Positions 44,650-53,336 of a DNA stretch of 64,000 nucleotides are shown piece by piece. The position numbers and the translations under genes are program-made. Positions within the stretch are counted from its first letter, which is position 1. Each line of letters begins with the position of its first letter. The notes beneath the pieces were generated by a model, which worked only from the letters and a program-made list of their open reading frames with translations, did no database searches and was not told where the DNA came from. The stretch is from Aquimarina agarivorans (GTDB lineage Bacteria; Bacteroidota; Bacteroidia; Flavobacteriales; Flavobacteriaceae): NCBI RefSeq assembly GCF_000218485.1, contig NZ_AFPB01000168.1:1-64000 (forward strand), written 5' to 3'.

Positions 44650-45033
44650 TTAAAACGGTAAATCATCTTCTTTTTGATCGTCTGAAAAGTTGGTAGCAGG
44701 CTCAAAAGCATCTGCTGGGGGTACTGGTGGAGGAACACTTCCTTGTGCTGCTGCGGGTTGTAAAGCTTCAATTCTCCAGCCTTGGATGGAGTTGAAATAT
44801 TTAGTTTCTCCCTGTGGGCTAACCCACTCTCTACCACGTAAATTAATGCTTATTTTTACATCCTGTCCAGGTTGGTAAGCGTTTAGTAGATCACATTTAT
44901 CTTGTACAAATTGAATTGAAATGTGTTGTGGATATTGCTCTTCAGTAGTAACTACGATATCTCTTTTTCTGAATCCATTGTTTCCAACAGTTTCTGTATT
45001 TCCAACTAATTTAATTTTTCCCTGAACTTCCAT
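44650..45033 (-). CDS. DUF3127 family protein (OB-fold, SSB-like)
   Basis: A 127-residue soluble protein. The N-terminal ~95 residues (MEVQGKIKLVGNTETVG, FRKRDIVVTTEEQYPQ, INLRGREWVSPQGETKYFNS) match my memory of DUF3127, an OB-fold family often likened to single-strand binding proteins. The C-terminus is a Pro/Ala-rich linker ending DDLPF, which strongly resembles the acidic DDxPF tip of SSB that binds repair proteins. This suggests nucleic acid binding; not demonstrated. Confidence 0.85.
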   Translation of the reverse strand: MEVQGKIKLVGNTETVGNNGFRKRDIVVTTEEQYPQHISIQFVQDKCDLLNAYQPGQDVKISINLRGREWVSPQGETKYFNSIQGWRIEALQPAAAQGSVPPPVPPADAFEPATNFSDDQKEDDLPF

Positions 45034-45175
45034 TTGGTAATAGCTATTAAAATTCTAAAGAACAAAAATACAATTTTTACAATGGTTACATGGGCTTCTG
45101 TTTGTTTAAGTATTAACAATTTTAAGATACTTTTGAGCAAGTTTTAATTTCAAATTAAAATTGTAATTTGAGCGC

Positions 45176-46324
45176 ATGAATTTTGTAGCTCGAAAAAATT
45201 TTTCGCAAGTATTTATTATTGTTGCGGCGCTAAGCATTATAGCACTAATTTTATGGAATACCAGTTTGTTTTTTGAACGTTTGAAAAATGTAGAACGGGA
45301 TAAAATGGAAATTTGGGCGCAATCGCAAAAATCATTTAGTACCGAGGATCAAAATGATTATTTAGAACTCAATTTACTAATTAGCCGAAGTAATAATAAC
45401 ATTCCCATTGTTGTAGTTGATCAAAATGGCGAGGTAAATTTAAAAGCGAATATTTCGGAAAAAATTACCGATGATCCTGAAAGATTTAAAGCCTATATCA
45501 AAGAGATTAGAACTCAAAATGAACCTATAAAGATCAATATTTTAGGTGGTGGTACGCAATATTTGTATTACGGAAATTCACCAATTTTAATTAAATTAAA
45601 GTATTACCCAATTGCTATTGTTTTGGTAGTATTTTTATTAATTGGAGTAGTGTATTTCTTTTTTAATACTTCTAAAATAAGTGAACAAAATAAGTTATGG
45701 GCTGGAATGGCAAAGGAAACAGCGCATCAAATAGGAACTCCTTTATCCTCATTAGTTGGTTGGGTGGAATATTTAAAATTGGAAAATATTGACCCAAGTC
45801 ACCTTGTGGAAATGGAAAAGGACATTACCCGATTACAAACAATTACGGAACGTTTTTCTAAAATAGGCTCCATACCAAATTTAAAAGAGAGAGATATCGT
45901 TCATGAAACTAGGGAGGCTTATGAATACTTAAAAGCCAGAACTTCTAATTTAATTGAATTTTCCATTGATGTTCCTGATAAAGAGATCAAAGTTGCTTTA
46001 AACCGTCAGTTATACGGTTGGACTTTTGAAAATTTAGTTAAAAATGCAGTGGACGCCGTAAAAGGTAGGGGTAAATTACATGTGCAATTGGCGGAAGATG
46101 ACAGGCATGTTAAATTAGAAGTTCACGATAACGGAATTGGTATTCCTAAGCATAAATTTAATACTGTTTTTACACCAGGATACACATCCAAAACAATAGG
46201 ATGGGGACTTGGTTTGTCTTTAGCTCGCCGAATTATTGAAGATTACCATGAAGGAAAAATTAAAGTGAAGGCATCAGAAATAGGAAAAGGTACTGTTTTT
46301 GAAGTTTCACTTAAAAAATTGTAA
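45176..46324 (+). CDS. Membrane sensor histidine kinase
   Basis: A 382-residue two-component sensor. TM1 is about residues 11-33, a ~105-residue periplasmic part follows, TM2 is about 143-164. The dimerisation domain has the phospho-acceptor H184 (ETAHQIGTPLSSL), and the ATPase domain has NLVKNAVDAV (N box), VHDNGIGIP (G1) and GWGLGLSLARRI (G2). There is no clear HAMP domain between TM2 and the H box. No response regulator lies beside it, so the partner is elsewhere. The ligand is unknown. Confidence 0.93.
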   Translation: MNFVARKNFSQVFIIVAALSIIALILWNTSLFFERLKNVERDKMEIWAQSQKSFSTEDQNDYLELNLLISRSNNNIPIVVVDQNGEVNLKANISEKITDDPERFKAYIKEIRTQNEPIKINILGGGTQYLYYGNSPILIKLKYYPIAIVLVVFLLIGVVYFFFNTSKISEQNKLWAGMAKETAHQIGTPLSSLVGWVEYLKLENIDPSHLVEMEKDITRLQTITERFSKIGSIPNLKERDIVHETREAYEYLKARTSNLIEFSIDVPDKEIKVALNRQLYGWTFENLVKNAVDAVKGRGKLHVQLAEDDRHVKLEVHDNGIGIPKHKFNTVFTPGYTSKTIGWGLGLSLARRIIEDYHEGKIKVKASEIGKGTVFEVSLKKL

Positions 46325-46360
46325 AACATTAACATGTCATATAAAACTATATGAAAAAAT

Positions 46361-46750
46361 CTACAAATGAGACGCAATATCGTTTGCTAATTTTTGCATT
46401 TCAGAATCTGTTACACTTGTTTTGTGAGAAAATGTAGCATCTTTCATTTCATTTAAAGGAATTAAATGTACATGTACATGGGGTACTTCTAATCCAATAA
46501 CACTTAGTCCGACACGTTTACAAGTAACAGTTTTTTCTAAAGCTTTGGCAACTTTACGCGAAAAATCAAACAAACCTTTGTAAGTGGCTTCATCCAAATC
46601 AAAAAGCTGATCAACTTCTTTTTTTGGAATACAAAGCGTATGACCTTTGGTATTAGGATTAATATCTAGAAAGGCATAAAAATTTTCATCTTCAGTAATT
46701 TTATATGAAGGAATTTCACCATTAATGATTTTTGTGAAAATTGAAGCCAT
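46361..46750 (-). CDS. HIT family nucleotide-binding protein
   Basis: A 129-residue HINT-type protein. The histidine triad is VPHVHVHLIPLN, with IINGEIPSYK at the start and HTLCIPKK in the middle. Such enzymes cleave adenosine 5'-phosphoramidates and similar nucleotide conjugates. It lies 35 bases after greA on the same strand, a common pairing in flavobacteria. Confidence 0.95.
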   Translation of the reverse strand: MASIFTKIINGEIPSYKITEDENFYAFLDINPNTKGHTLCIPKKEVDQLFDLDEATYKGLFDFSRKVAKALEKTVTCKRVGLSVIGLEVPHVHVHLIPLNEMKDATFSHKTSVTDSEMQKLANDIASHL

Positions 46751-46785
46751 GCTCAGTAAGTTTTAAATAAATGGTTTATATAGAA

Positions 46786-47262
46786 TTAATCGCGAGATAG
46801 TGCTATTACGTCAAATTTCATGATGCCATTAGGCACTTGAATTTCAGCAACATCTCCAACGCTTTTACCAAGTAAACCTTTGCCAATGGGGGAGTCTACT
46901 GAAATTTTACCAGTTTTTAAATTAGCCTCGCTTTGGGCAACCAACTTGTATTTCATTTCCATACCGTTGGTTTGATTTTTAATGGTTACGGTGGAGTGTA
47001 TTAATGCTTTTGTAGTATCTAATTGAGATTCGTCAATTAAACGAGCTCCAGCAAGTACTTCTTCTAATTTGGAAATTTCCATTTCAAGCATTCCCTGAGC
47101 TTCTTTGGCGGCATCGTATTCAGCATTTTCACTCAAATCACCTTTATCACGAGCTTCGGCAATGTCTTGAGATGCTTTTGGTCGCATCACATCTTTTAGA
47201 TGATTCAATTCATCACGTAATTTTTTAAGTCCTTCAGCGGTATAATAAGATACTTTACTCAT
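46786..47262 (-). CDS. greA: Transcription elongation factor GreA
   Basis: A 158-residue factor that rescues backtracked RNA polymerase by stimulating transcript cleavage. The N-terminal coiled coil (LRDELNHLKDVMRPKASQ, ARDKGDLSENAEYDAAKE with the acidic tip) and the C-terminal globular domain (SPIGKGLLGKSVGD) are typical. Length is normal. A hairpin at 47289-47310 lies in its upstream region. Confidence 0.97.
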   Translation of the reverse strand: MSKVSYYTAEGLKKLRDELNHLKDVMRPKASQDIAEARDKGDLSENAEYDAAKEAQGMLEMEISKLEEVLAGARLIDESQLDTTKALIHSTVTIKNQTNGMEMKYKLVAQSEANLKTGKISVDSPIGKGLLGKSVGDVAEIQVPNGIMKFDVIALSRD

Positions 47263-47288
47263 AATTATAAACGTTATATAAACACAAA

Positions 47289-47310
47289 ATATCCCACTTA
47301 AATGGGATAT
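47289..47310. promoter_or_regulatory. Hairpin upstream of greA
   Basis: ATATCCCA (47289-47296) and TGGGATAT (47303-47310) form a perfect 8-bp stem with a 6-base loop, 27 bases upstream of the greA start on the minus strand. No T run follows, so it is more likely a leader hairpin or an operator than a terminator. Confidence 0.4.
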
Positions 47311-47387
47311 TCTGCTAAAATCAAATATACAAAAAAATTACGTATTCGTATTATTTGATTAATTTTACAACAGTAAATTTTTTGGGT

Positions 47388-47849
47388 ATGATGTTACGAT
47401 TTTTTCTTTTTTTTGTGCTTTGACAACGTTGTTTTCATGCAGTAGTGACGATTTGGTGTCCCGCGATAATAATCCTTTTTTTAGGACAAAGCGCTCCTAA
47501 TTTTACGTTGAACTTAACTTTGGCAACTAATGCTGATTTACAGTTTACTGGAGGAGAAATTTTCCTTCCACCATCAATCGCTTTAGGTTCCGTAGGCGGG
47601 GTGTATATCAGAAATCAAGGAAATGACCGATTTGTAGTTTTTGATTTAGCAGAACCAAATAACCCTATTGGAACATGTACTATACCTGATAAGGTAACAG
47701 GTGTTTTTTTACAATATACTTGTGGAGAAACCACTTCCCAATACAATTTTGTCGATGGTGCAAAACATGGAGCTGAAGGAACAAATGCATTTCCTTTACG
47801 AATGTATAGGGCTAGGCTATCAGGGAGTGTTTTAAGTGTTACTCGTTAA
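47388..47849 (+). pseudogene. Rieske-like flavobacterial lipoprotein gene with two homopolymer frameshifts
   Basis: Three reading frames must be joined to recover one sensible protein. ATG at 47388 starts MMLRFFLFF; after the T8 run (47407-47414) another frame reads ALTTLFSCSSDDLVSRDNNP, a lipoprotein box with cysteine; after the T7 run (47476-47482) the third frame continues GQSAPNFTLNLTLAT to the end at SVLSVTR. One added T in the first run and one removed from the second would restore it. The product resembles small Rieske-like lipoproteins found beside greA in flavobacteria (YIRNQGNDRFVVFDLAEPNN, GTCTIP, LQYTCGE), but the 2Fe-2S ligands are not complete. Either two sequencing errors or real decay. 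Confidence 0.65.
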
Positions 47850-47850
47850 T

Positions 47851-48450
47851 TTAATAGGTGGTGTTGATTGCCTGAATAAGTTCCTTCATGGCATTAAGTG
47901 GATCACAAGCATTCCAAACACCTCCAAGTACGCCTACACCAACGTAGCCTAAACTTTTTACTTGTTCAATATTGTTGGCATGTATGCCTCCCATGCCAAT
48001 TACAGGAACTTTAATAGGACGTACATCAAAGGTTTTTCCTTTCATATCTGGTTGTGAAATGGCGTTAAAAACAGGACTCAGTAGGTTGTAAATTAACGGA
48101 ATTTGTGCATACAGCATAATTTCCGAAGGATTGTGAAATGACGTACTTACATCATAACCCTGTGTGGTGAATCTAGCCACATAAAACCCGAAATCTTCGC
48201 CCATATCAATGCGAGGTTGTTCTTGTATATGCACTCCTTTAAGCATAAAATCCTCTGCCAAATCATGTTGATAGTGTAATACAATACGACTGTGATATTG
48301 TTCATCAATAGCGCTTAAGTAAGCCATATGTTGTGCGTAACTTTTATGTGGCTTTCGTAAATGAAGAATTTGCAGCCCAGCTTCAAAAAATGAATTTAGT
48401 AGTTCAATTTCGTTAGCAATATCTTTTTCAGGGGTTATAAGTATAAGCAT
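47851..48450 (-). CDS. Thiamine phosphate synthase-like protein
   Basis: About 199 residues from the ATG at 48450 (MLILITPEKD); the longer frame from 48495 adds 15 unlikely residues. A TIM-barrel of the ThiE/TenI group: LQILHLRKPHK, GVHIQEQPR, STSFHNPSEI, VPVIGMGGI and YVGVGVLGGVW follow the family pattern. No other thiamine genes are near, and the pyrophosphate-binding serine and the usual GDDH-like segment are altered, so it may be a TenI-like protein and not the biosynthetic synthase. Confidence 0.85.
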   Translation of the reverse strand: MLILITPEKDIANEIELLNSFFEAGLQILHLRKPHKSYAQHMAYLSAIDEQYHSRIVLHYQHDLAEDFMLKGVHIQEQPRIDMGEDFGFYVARFTTQGYDVSTSFHNPSEIMLYAQIPLIYNLLSPVFNAISQPDMKGKTFDVRPIKVPVIGMGGIHANNIEQVKSLGYVGVGVLGGVWNACDPLNAMKELIQAINTTY

Positions 48451-48607
48451 AATAGTGCGTATGATAATATTTAGTTTTAAAACTAACCTTTTCAATCAGG
48501 GTGTTGAGCTACCGTATTAAAAAAAGAGATAGCGGCAGTTTAGTTTTAATATGATGATGAATTTAGAGCTTTTTTTATAATTCATGTTAAGTTTCGAAAT
48601 TTTAAGA

Positions 48608-48826
48608 CTTTATTGGTCTCAGGTTTAGTTAAAACTTTGCATTTTTAATGCATTTCGCTTTTAGCTTCTAAAAATATTACAAGAGCTATTGGCAATTAGT
48701 AATTAGCTGTTGGTTTTAAAATATTGCTAATAGCCAAAGGCTAGTAGTTAATTGCAAAAACGGATGTTTAAAAAAGTAATGACTTTTAGTCATAACCAAA
48801 ACTATGGTACTTTTAGTCCATAGTGG
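48608..48826 (-). repeat. Dispersed structured repeat, right copy
   Basis: The reverse complement of the element at 490-693. The best-conserved part (about 48608-48700) matches the other copy at nearly every base. A stem ACTATGG...CCATAGT at about 48801-48825 is better paired here than in the left copy, where the inner G-C pair is a T-T mismatch. ATGACT-tttAGTCAT forms another hairpin. No coding potential. Confidence 0.75.
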
Positions 48827-48958
48827 TTCATTTTTAGTTATTAGTAATACCAATGAATGTACTATTAAAAAAGGGTTAGTTTTTATGACTAATTTAAAAT
48901 CTGCGCCAATACTACGCCATTTGTGACGATTTTATTACTCAAAAATTAATCAAAAAAT

Positions 48959-48989
48959 ACCCCAAGTTAGCAGATCACTATCTTGGGGT
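48959..48989 (-). terminator. Intrinsic terminator after mscL
   Basis: ACCCCAAG (48959-48966) and CTTGGGGT (48982-48989) form a perfect 8-bp stem; on the minus strand it is followed by ATTTTTTG. It lies 50 bases past the mscL stop. Confidence 0.8.
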
Positions 48990-49038
48990 TTACATTTATA
49001 AAATAAGTAGTGTAGCGGTTAGCTACGTTTTGTATTCA

Positions 49039-49449
49039 TTATTTTTTTAAAGCATCTCTAATTTCAATAAGAATATCTTTTTCTGTCGGTCCAGCTGGTG
49101 CTTTTGGTGCTTCTGGCTCTTTTGTTTTTTCGTAAGCTTTAAGTACAATATAAATAAACAAACCTACAATGATAAAATTAATAATTGCTTGGATTAAGTT
49201 ACCATAAGTCATTACAGCAGCTCCGGCTTCTTTTGCTGCTTTTAAACTTTCGTAATTTTCTCCATTTAAAGCAATAAACTTTTGGGTAAAATCAGTACCC
49301 CCGGTAATTAAACCTACAACAGGCATTATAATATCAGCTACCGCTGAATTTACTATTTTACTGAATGCGCCTCCAATTACAACTGCTGTTGCTAGGGCTA
49401 CAATGTCTCCTTTTAAAAGGAATTTTTTAAAGTCACTGAAAAATGCCAT
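49039..49449 (-). CDS. mscL: Large-conductance mechanosensitive channel MscL
   Basis: A 136-residue inner-membrane channel that opens under osmotic downshock. [20 protein letters not shown] starts the N-terminal amphipathic helix and TM1, with [20 protein letters not shown] in the pore; TM2 is [20 protein letters not shown], followed by a Pro/Ala-rich linker and a C-terminal helix ([14 protein letters not shown]). All family parts are present. Confidence 0.96.
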   Translation of the reverse strand: MAFFSDFKKFLLKGDIVALATAVVIGGAFSKIVNSAVADIIMPVVGLITGGTDFTQKFIALNGENYESLKAAKEAGAAVMTYGNLIQAIINFIIVGLFIYIVLKAYEKTKEPEAPKAPAGPTEKDILIEIRDALKK

Positions 49450-49548
49450 TTGATTATATTTTAATTGTTAGTACTACTAATGTACTTAAAAAAACAAATG
49501 AAATTAAACTTTTGTTAAAATAACAGTGAAATTTATACGATCAACGCC

Positions 49549-50646
49549 CTATTTTTTCGTTATAATTCGTTTTACTCTAGGGCCAATATCTGTGATCAAT
49601 TCGTATGAAATTGTACCCGCAGCTTCTGCCAAAGCAGCAGCCGTGTGTTCGCTATCAAAAATTATCACTGTATCTCCTTCATTACAATTAATAGCTGTAA
49701 CATCAACCATAATCATATCCATACAGACATTACCTAAAATGGGGGCTTTTTGTCCGTTGATAAATACAAATCCTTTTTTATGACCGTAGATTCGGGTAAT
49801 CCCATCGGCATGACCGAGTGTAATGGTTGCGGATTTTATGGTAGTTTCAGCTATAAATCCGCGATTATATCCTAAGGAGCCACCGGCAGGTATTTCATGA
49901 ATTTGCGAAATTACCGAAGTTAAACTAGCTACTGGTTTCAAGTTTTGATCATACTTAGCATCATTTCCAAAACCGTACAAACCAATTCCCGTGCGCACCA
50001 TGCTAAAATGTGCTTCAGGATAATTTAAAATACCCGATGTGTTGGATTGATGCACCATTGGATCATTCATCATCTGCGATTGTAAGGCTCCCGAAAATTG
50101 CTTAAATCGTTTGATTTGTTGCATTGTAAAAGGCCTTTCATTTTTATCTTCGCTTGCTGCCAGGTGCGAAAATAAGGACTTAATTGACAAATTTGCCTCC
50201 TCCACCTGATCTAAAATTATAGGAATATCTGCATCCGAAAATCCTAAGCGATTGAGCCCCGAATTGTATTTGATGTGTACTGGAAAATTTTCCTGTTGAT
50301 TGTCCATACAAAATTGCGCAAAAGTGGTTAATACGCGCTTGCTGTATATACCAGGTTCTAATTTATATTTGAGTAGCAATTTAAAATTATGAGGCTGTGG
50401 ATGCAGTACTAAAATAGGAGTTTTAATTCCGCTTTGGCGCAATGCTGCTCCTTCTTCTGCGTAAGCAACACCAAAATAATCTACCCCTAAAGTTTCCAAA
50501 TGACGTGCAATTTGTACAGCATCGCTGCCATAGGCCACTGCTTTAACCACCGCCAATAACTTTACCTTTGCATTAATTTTACTGCGCAGGTATTCATAGT
50601 TATGGGTTAAATTATTTAGATTTATGGTTAAAACGGTTCCGCTCAT
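49549..50646 (-). CDS. alr: Alanine racemase
   Basis: A 365-residue PLP enzyme making D-alanine for peptidoglycan. The PLP lysine is K35 in AVVKAVAYGSDA, and the second catalytic residue is the tyrosine in GGSLGYNRGF. SNTSGILNYPEAHFSMVRTG and NVCMDMIMVD fit the family. It is 17 bases downstream of the thymidine kinase gene on the same strand, so they are probably cotranscribed. Confidence 0.96.
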   Translation of the reverse strand: MSGTVLTINLNNLTHNYEYLRSKINAKVKLLAVVKAVAYGSDAVQIARHLETLGVDYFGVAYAEEGAALRQSGIKTPILVLHPQPHNFKLLLKYKLEPGIYSKRVLTTFAQFCMDNQQENFPVHIKYNSGLNRLGFSDADIPIILDQVEEANLSIKSLFSHLAASEDKNERPFTMQQIKRFKQFSGALQSQMMNDPMVHQSNTSGILNYPEAHFSMVRTGIGLYGFGNDAKYDQNLKPVASLTSVISQIHEIPAGGSLGYNRGFIAETTIKSATITLGHADGITRIYGHKKGFVFINGQKAPILGNVCMDMIMVDVTAINCNEGDTVIIFDSEHTAAALAEAAGTISYELITDIGPRVKRIITKK

Positions 50647-50663
50647 CCGAGTGTTTTTTTAGT

Positions 50664-51242
50664 CTATTTATGGTTTTCTTTGTAAAATGCTGCCCTACTT
50701 AATGGCTCATATGCATCGGATTCGCCAAGCATGACCAAGTTTTCATCCGTAGATTTCCTATGACTGTAATGTGCCAAATTTCCAGTTTTTGCACAAACGG
50801 CATGCACCTTAGTTACATACTCCGCAGTTGCCATAAGTGCCGGCATAGGACCAAAAGGATTTCCTTTAAAATCCATATCCAGCCCTGCTACAATTACCCG
50901 AATGCCTTTGTTGGCAAGGTCGTTGCAAACGCGCACAATGCCTTCGTCAAAAAATTGTGCTTCGTCAATACCTACTACATCGCAAGTATCCGCCAAAATA
51001 CGAATATTTGCCGCGGCAGGTACGGGAGTGGACGCTATTTCATTATTATCATGCGATACTACATTTTCTTCGCTATAGCGAGTATCCACCATAGGTTTAA
51101 AAATTTCCACTTTTTGCTTTGCAAATTGCGCTCGTTTTAAACGCCTTATCAGTTCTTCCGTTTTTCCTGAAAACATGGACCCACTTATAACTTCTATCCA
51201 TCCAAATTGCGCTTCAGGATTTACTGTATTTTCAAGAAACAT
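50664..51242 (-). CDS. tdk: Thymidine kinase
   Basis: A 192-residue type II thymidine kinase for deoxythymidine salvage. Walker A is [14 protein letters not shown], the acidic Walker B-like motif is GIDEAQFF, and the lasso region includes [15 protein letters not shown]. In many Tdk proteins four Cys/His residues bind a structural zinc; here only one of those cysteines is evident, as in other Bacteroidota as I recall. It is the first gene of a pair with alr. Confidence 0.95.
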   Translation of the reverse strand: MFLENTVNPEAQFGWIEVISGSMFSGKTEELIRRLKRAQFAKQKVEIFKPMVDTRYSEENVVSHDNNEIASTPVPAAANIRILADTCDVVGIDEAQFFDEGIVRVCNDLANKGIRVIVAGLDMDFKGNPFGPMPALMATAEYVTKVHAVCAKTGNLAHYSHRKSTDENLVMLGESDAYEPLSRAAFYKENHK

Positions 51243-51473
51243 TTCGTATTTTTCAGCCGGTTAAATTCTTTTTTTCGCGCAAAGCGACTTAAAGGAATAA
51301 AACCTGTTTGTTGTTATACAAATGTATGCAATAAAGACTGATTCATACTCATTTTTCATTGACTAGTCATTAGCTGCAGTGCAACTGCAAAAGCCAAATG
51401 TTTGGTACATATTTGAAATTTCGATAGCTGTTTCAAACTCATTTAACACCACATGGTGGAACAAAATTACTTT

Positions 51474-52523
51474 ATGAAAGCGCAACTTGAAAAAGAACTT
51501 AAGGATTTAGCCATTGATTTATTAAGCCTACAGCACCAAAATACGGAGGATTTAAAGCAAAAAGTAGCTGATATTTATGACCGATTGTGTGTACTTGCCT
51601 ATGCCGAAAAGCAGGAAACTGAACAGCCTGTTGTGCCAATAGTTGCAGCTGTGGAAACGGCATCCGAAAAAGAATTTGACCGCAAAAATGAGGGGACTGA
51701 TTTTGGTACTTCCCTTACGGGAGAAGATACAACAGTGACTACTGAAAATATGGAGGCAGCTGTTACCGAAACGCCAACGCTGCCTGAGCCAGTGGTGTCT
51801 AGTTCAGAAACCAAATCAATTTCGGAAATTATACCTGATGTACTGCCAGAAGCTGTTGCCGAAGAAACACTTTTTGAATTTAAAAAAACCGTTGAAAATG
51901 TTTCTGAAACATCAGAGCAAATTTTAGAATCAACATTAGCGGCTGAGCAGCATCCCGAAGAGGCTCAAAAATCTTTTGAAGCTACAGAACAAAAACTGGA
52001 GCAATTTCCTATAAAAGAAACTCCCGAAGTTATTGTCAACGAAATACCTACGCCACCAACTGATGCGCCACAGCTTTTACATGAATTAGAAGCGTTAACG
52101 GCAGGGTTTGATTTGCCTGAGTTTGATCCAGTACCACCACCCACGTCAACTATTGAAACAACAGTTCCAGCGACGCCAACTGAAGCAGATGTGTTTTCAA
52201 ACGCTACTGCTCCTATAGCTGATCCAACACCTACCAAAGTAAATGAAGTTGGTGGATTGCAACAAAGGTCTTCTTTAAATGATAGCCTAAAAAAAACCAT
52301 TCAAATTGGGTTGAATGATCGTATTGGATTTGTAAAACATTTGTTTGATGGCAATCAGGATGATTATACTCGAGTACTTTCGCAATTAAATACTTTAGAA
52401 ACTCATACCGAAGCTTCAAATTTTATCAATCATATGGTAAAACCTGAATACAATAATTGGGAAAATAAAGAAGCGTTTGAAACACGTTTTTTAGAAGTGG
52501 TTTTTCGTAAATTTGACCTTTAA
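51474..52523 (+). CDS. Protein with acidic disordered middle and conserved C-terminal domain
   Basis: About 349 residues from ATG 51474 (MKAQLEKELKDLA); an in-frame start at 51453 adds seven residues. The N-terminal ~45 residues are a helix likely to pair or coil, residues ~50-265 are low-complexity and rich in Glu, Pro, Thr, Val and Ser, and the last ~80 residues form a folded domain (LNDSLKKTIQIGLNDRIGFV, HLFDGNQDDYTRVLSQLN to FRKFDL). No signal peptide. The same layout occurs in flavobacterial proteins next to rsmI and tdk as I remember; no function is known to me. Confidence 0.75.
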   Translation: MKAQLEKELKDLAIDLLSLQHQNTEDLKQKVADIYDRLCVLAYAEKQETEQPVVPIVAAVETASEKEFDRKNEGTDFGTSLTGEDTTVTTENMEAAVTETPTLPEPVVSSSETKSISEIIPDVLPEAVAEETLFEFKKTVENVSETSEQILESTLAAEQHPEEAQKSFEATEQKLEQFPIKETPEVIVNEIPTPPTDAPQLLHELEALTAGFDLPEFDPVPPPTSTIETTVPATPTEADVFSNATAPIADPTPTKVNEVGGLQQRSSLNDSLKKTIQIGLNDRIGFVKHLFDGNQDDYTRVLSQLNTLETHTEASNFINHMVKPEYNNWENKEAFETRFLEVVFRKFDL

Positions 52524-52634
52524 ATTAGCATCCGATTTAAACAACGATTTTTTTGAATTGTTTTAAACAAATTTGATTTTTTATCAAGAAGTTGCAAATT
52601 GAATGTTGACTTATAACATGGACTAAAAAATACT

Positions 52635-53309
52635 GTGAGTAAATTATATCTTGTTCCTACACCCATTGGCAACCTGAATGACATGACATTTAGGGCAATT
52701 GAAGTGCTTAAACATGTGGATTTAATTTTGGCTGAAGATACCCGAACCAGCGGTAAGCTTTTAAAGCATTTCGAAATAAGTACGCATATGCAAAGTCATC
52801 ACATGCATAACGAGCATAAAACGGTAGATAGCATTCTAAAAAAGTTGGAAGCTGGACAACAAATTGCTTTAATTAGTGATGCCGGAACGCCGGCCATTTC
52901 GGATCCAGGATTTTTACTGACTCGTGCTGCGGTAAATAAGAATATTACGGTAGAATGTTTGCCTGGTGCTACGGCATTTGTACCTGCCCTAGTCAATAGT
53001 GGTTTGCCTAACGATCGATTTGTGTTTGAAGGGTTTTTACCCGTAAAAAAAGGAAGACAAACGCGTTTACTAGCTTTAGCAATAGAGGTACGCACGCTTA
53101 TTTTTTACGAATCGCCGCACAAATTAGTTAAAACACTCACTGATTTTGCCACCTATTTTGGCGAAGACCGACAGGTTTCAGTTAGCCGAGAACTTACTAA
53201 ACTCCACGAAGAAACCTTAAGAGGCACTGCCACCGAAGTTGCTACACATTACAAAAATAAACCGCCGAAAGGTGAACTTGTGATTGTTGTAGCTGGCAAA
53301 GGAAAATGA
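52635..53309 (+). CDS. rsmI: 16S rRNA (cytidine(1402)-2'-O)-methyltransferase RsmI
   Basis: A 224-residue SAM-dependent methyltransferase that modifies the ribose of C1402 in the decoding centre. LYLVPTPIGNLNDMTFRA, LAEDTRTSGKLL, LISDAGTPAISDPGF and the late YESPHKLVKTL are diagnostic. It uses a GTG start at 52635, read in frame as the usual family N-terminus MSKLYLVPTP. Confidence 0.95.
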   Translation: MSKLYLVPTPIGNLNDMTFRAIEVLKHVDLILAEDTRTSGKLLKHFEISTHMQSHHMHNEHKTVDSILKKLEAGQQIALISDAGTPAISDPGFLLTRAAVNKNITVECLPGATAFVPALVNSGLPNDRFVFEGFLPVKKGRQTRLLALAIEVRTLIFYESPHKLVKTLTDFATYFGEDRQVSVSRELTKLHEETLRGTATEVATHYKNKPPKGELVIVVAGKGK

Positions 53310-53336
53310 GTTTTTAAAATCAGTCATGTCCATGAA

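Larger units (their letters stand above)
48451..49038. other. Intergenic region holding the right repeat copy and the mscL terminator
   Basis: About 590 bases without a gene between two minus-strand genes. It contains the second copy of the structured repeat (48608-48826) and the terminator of mscL (48959-48989). Nothing else was recognised. Confidence 0.6.
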
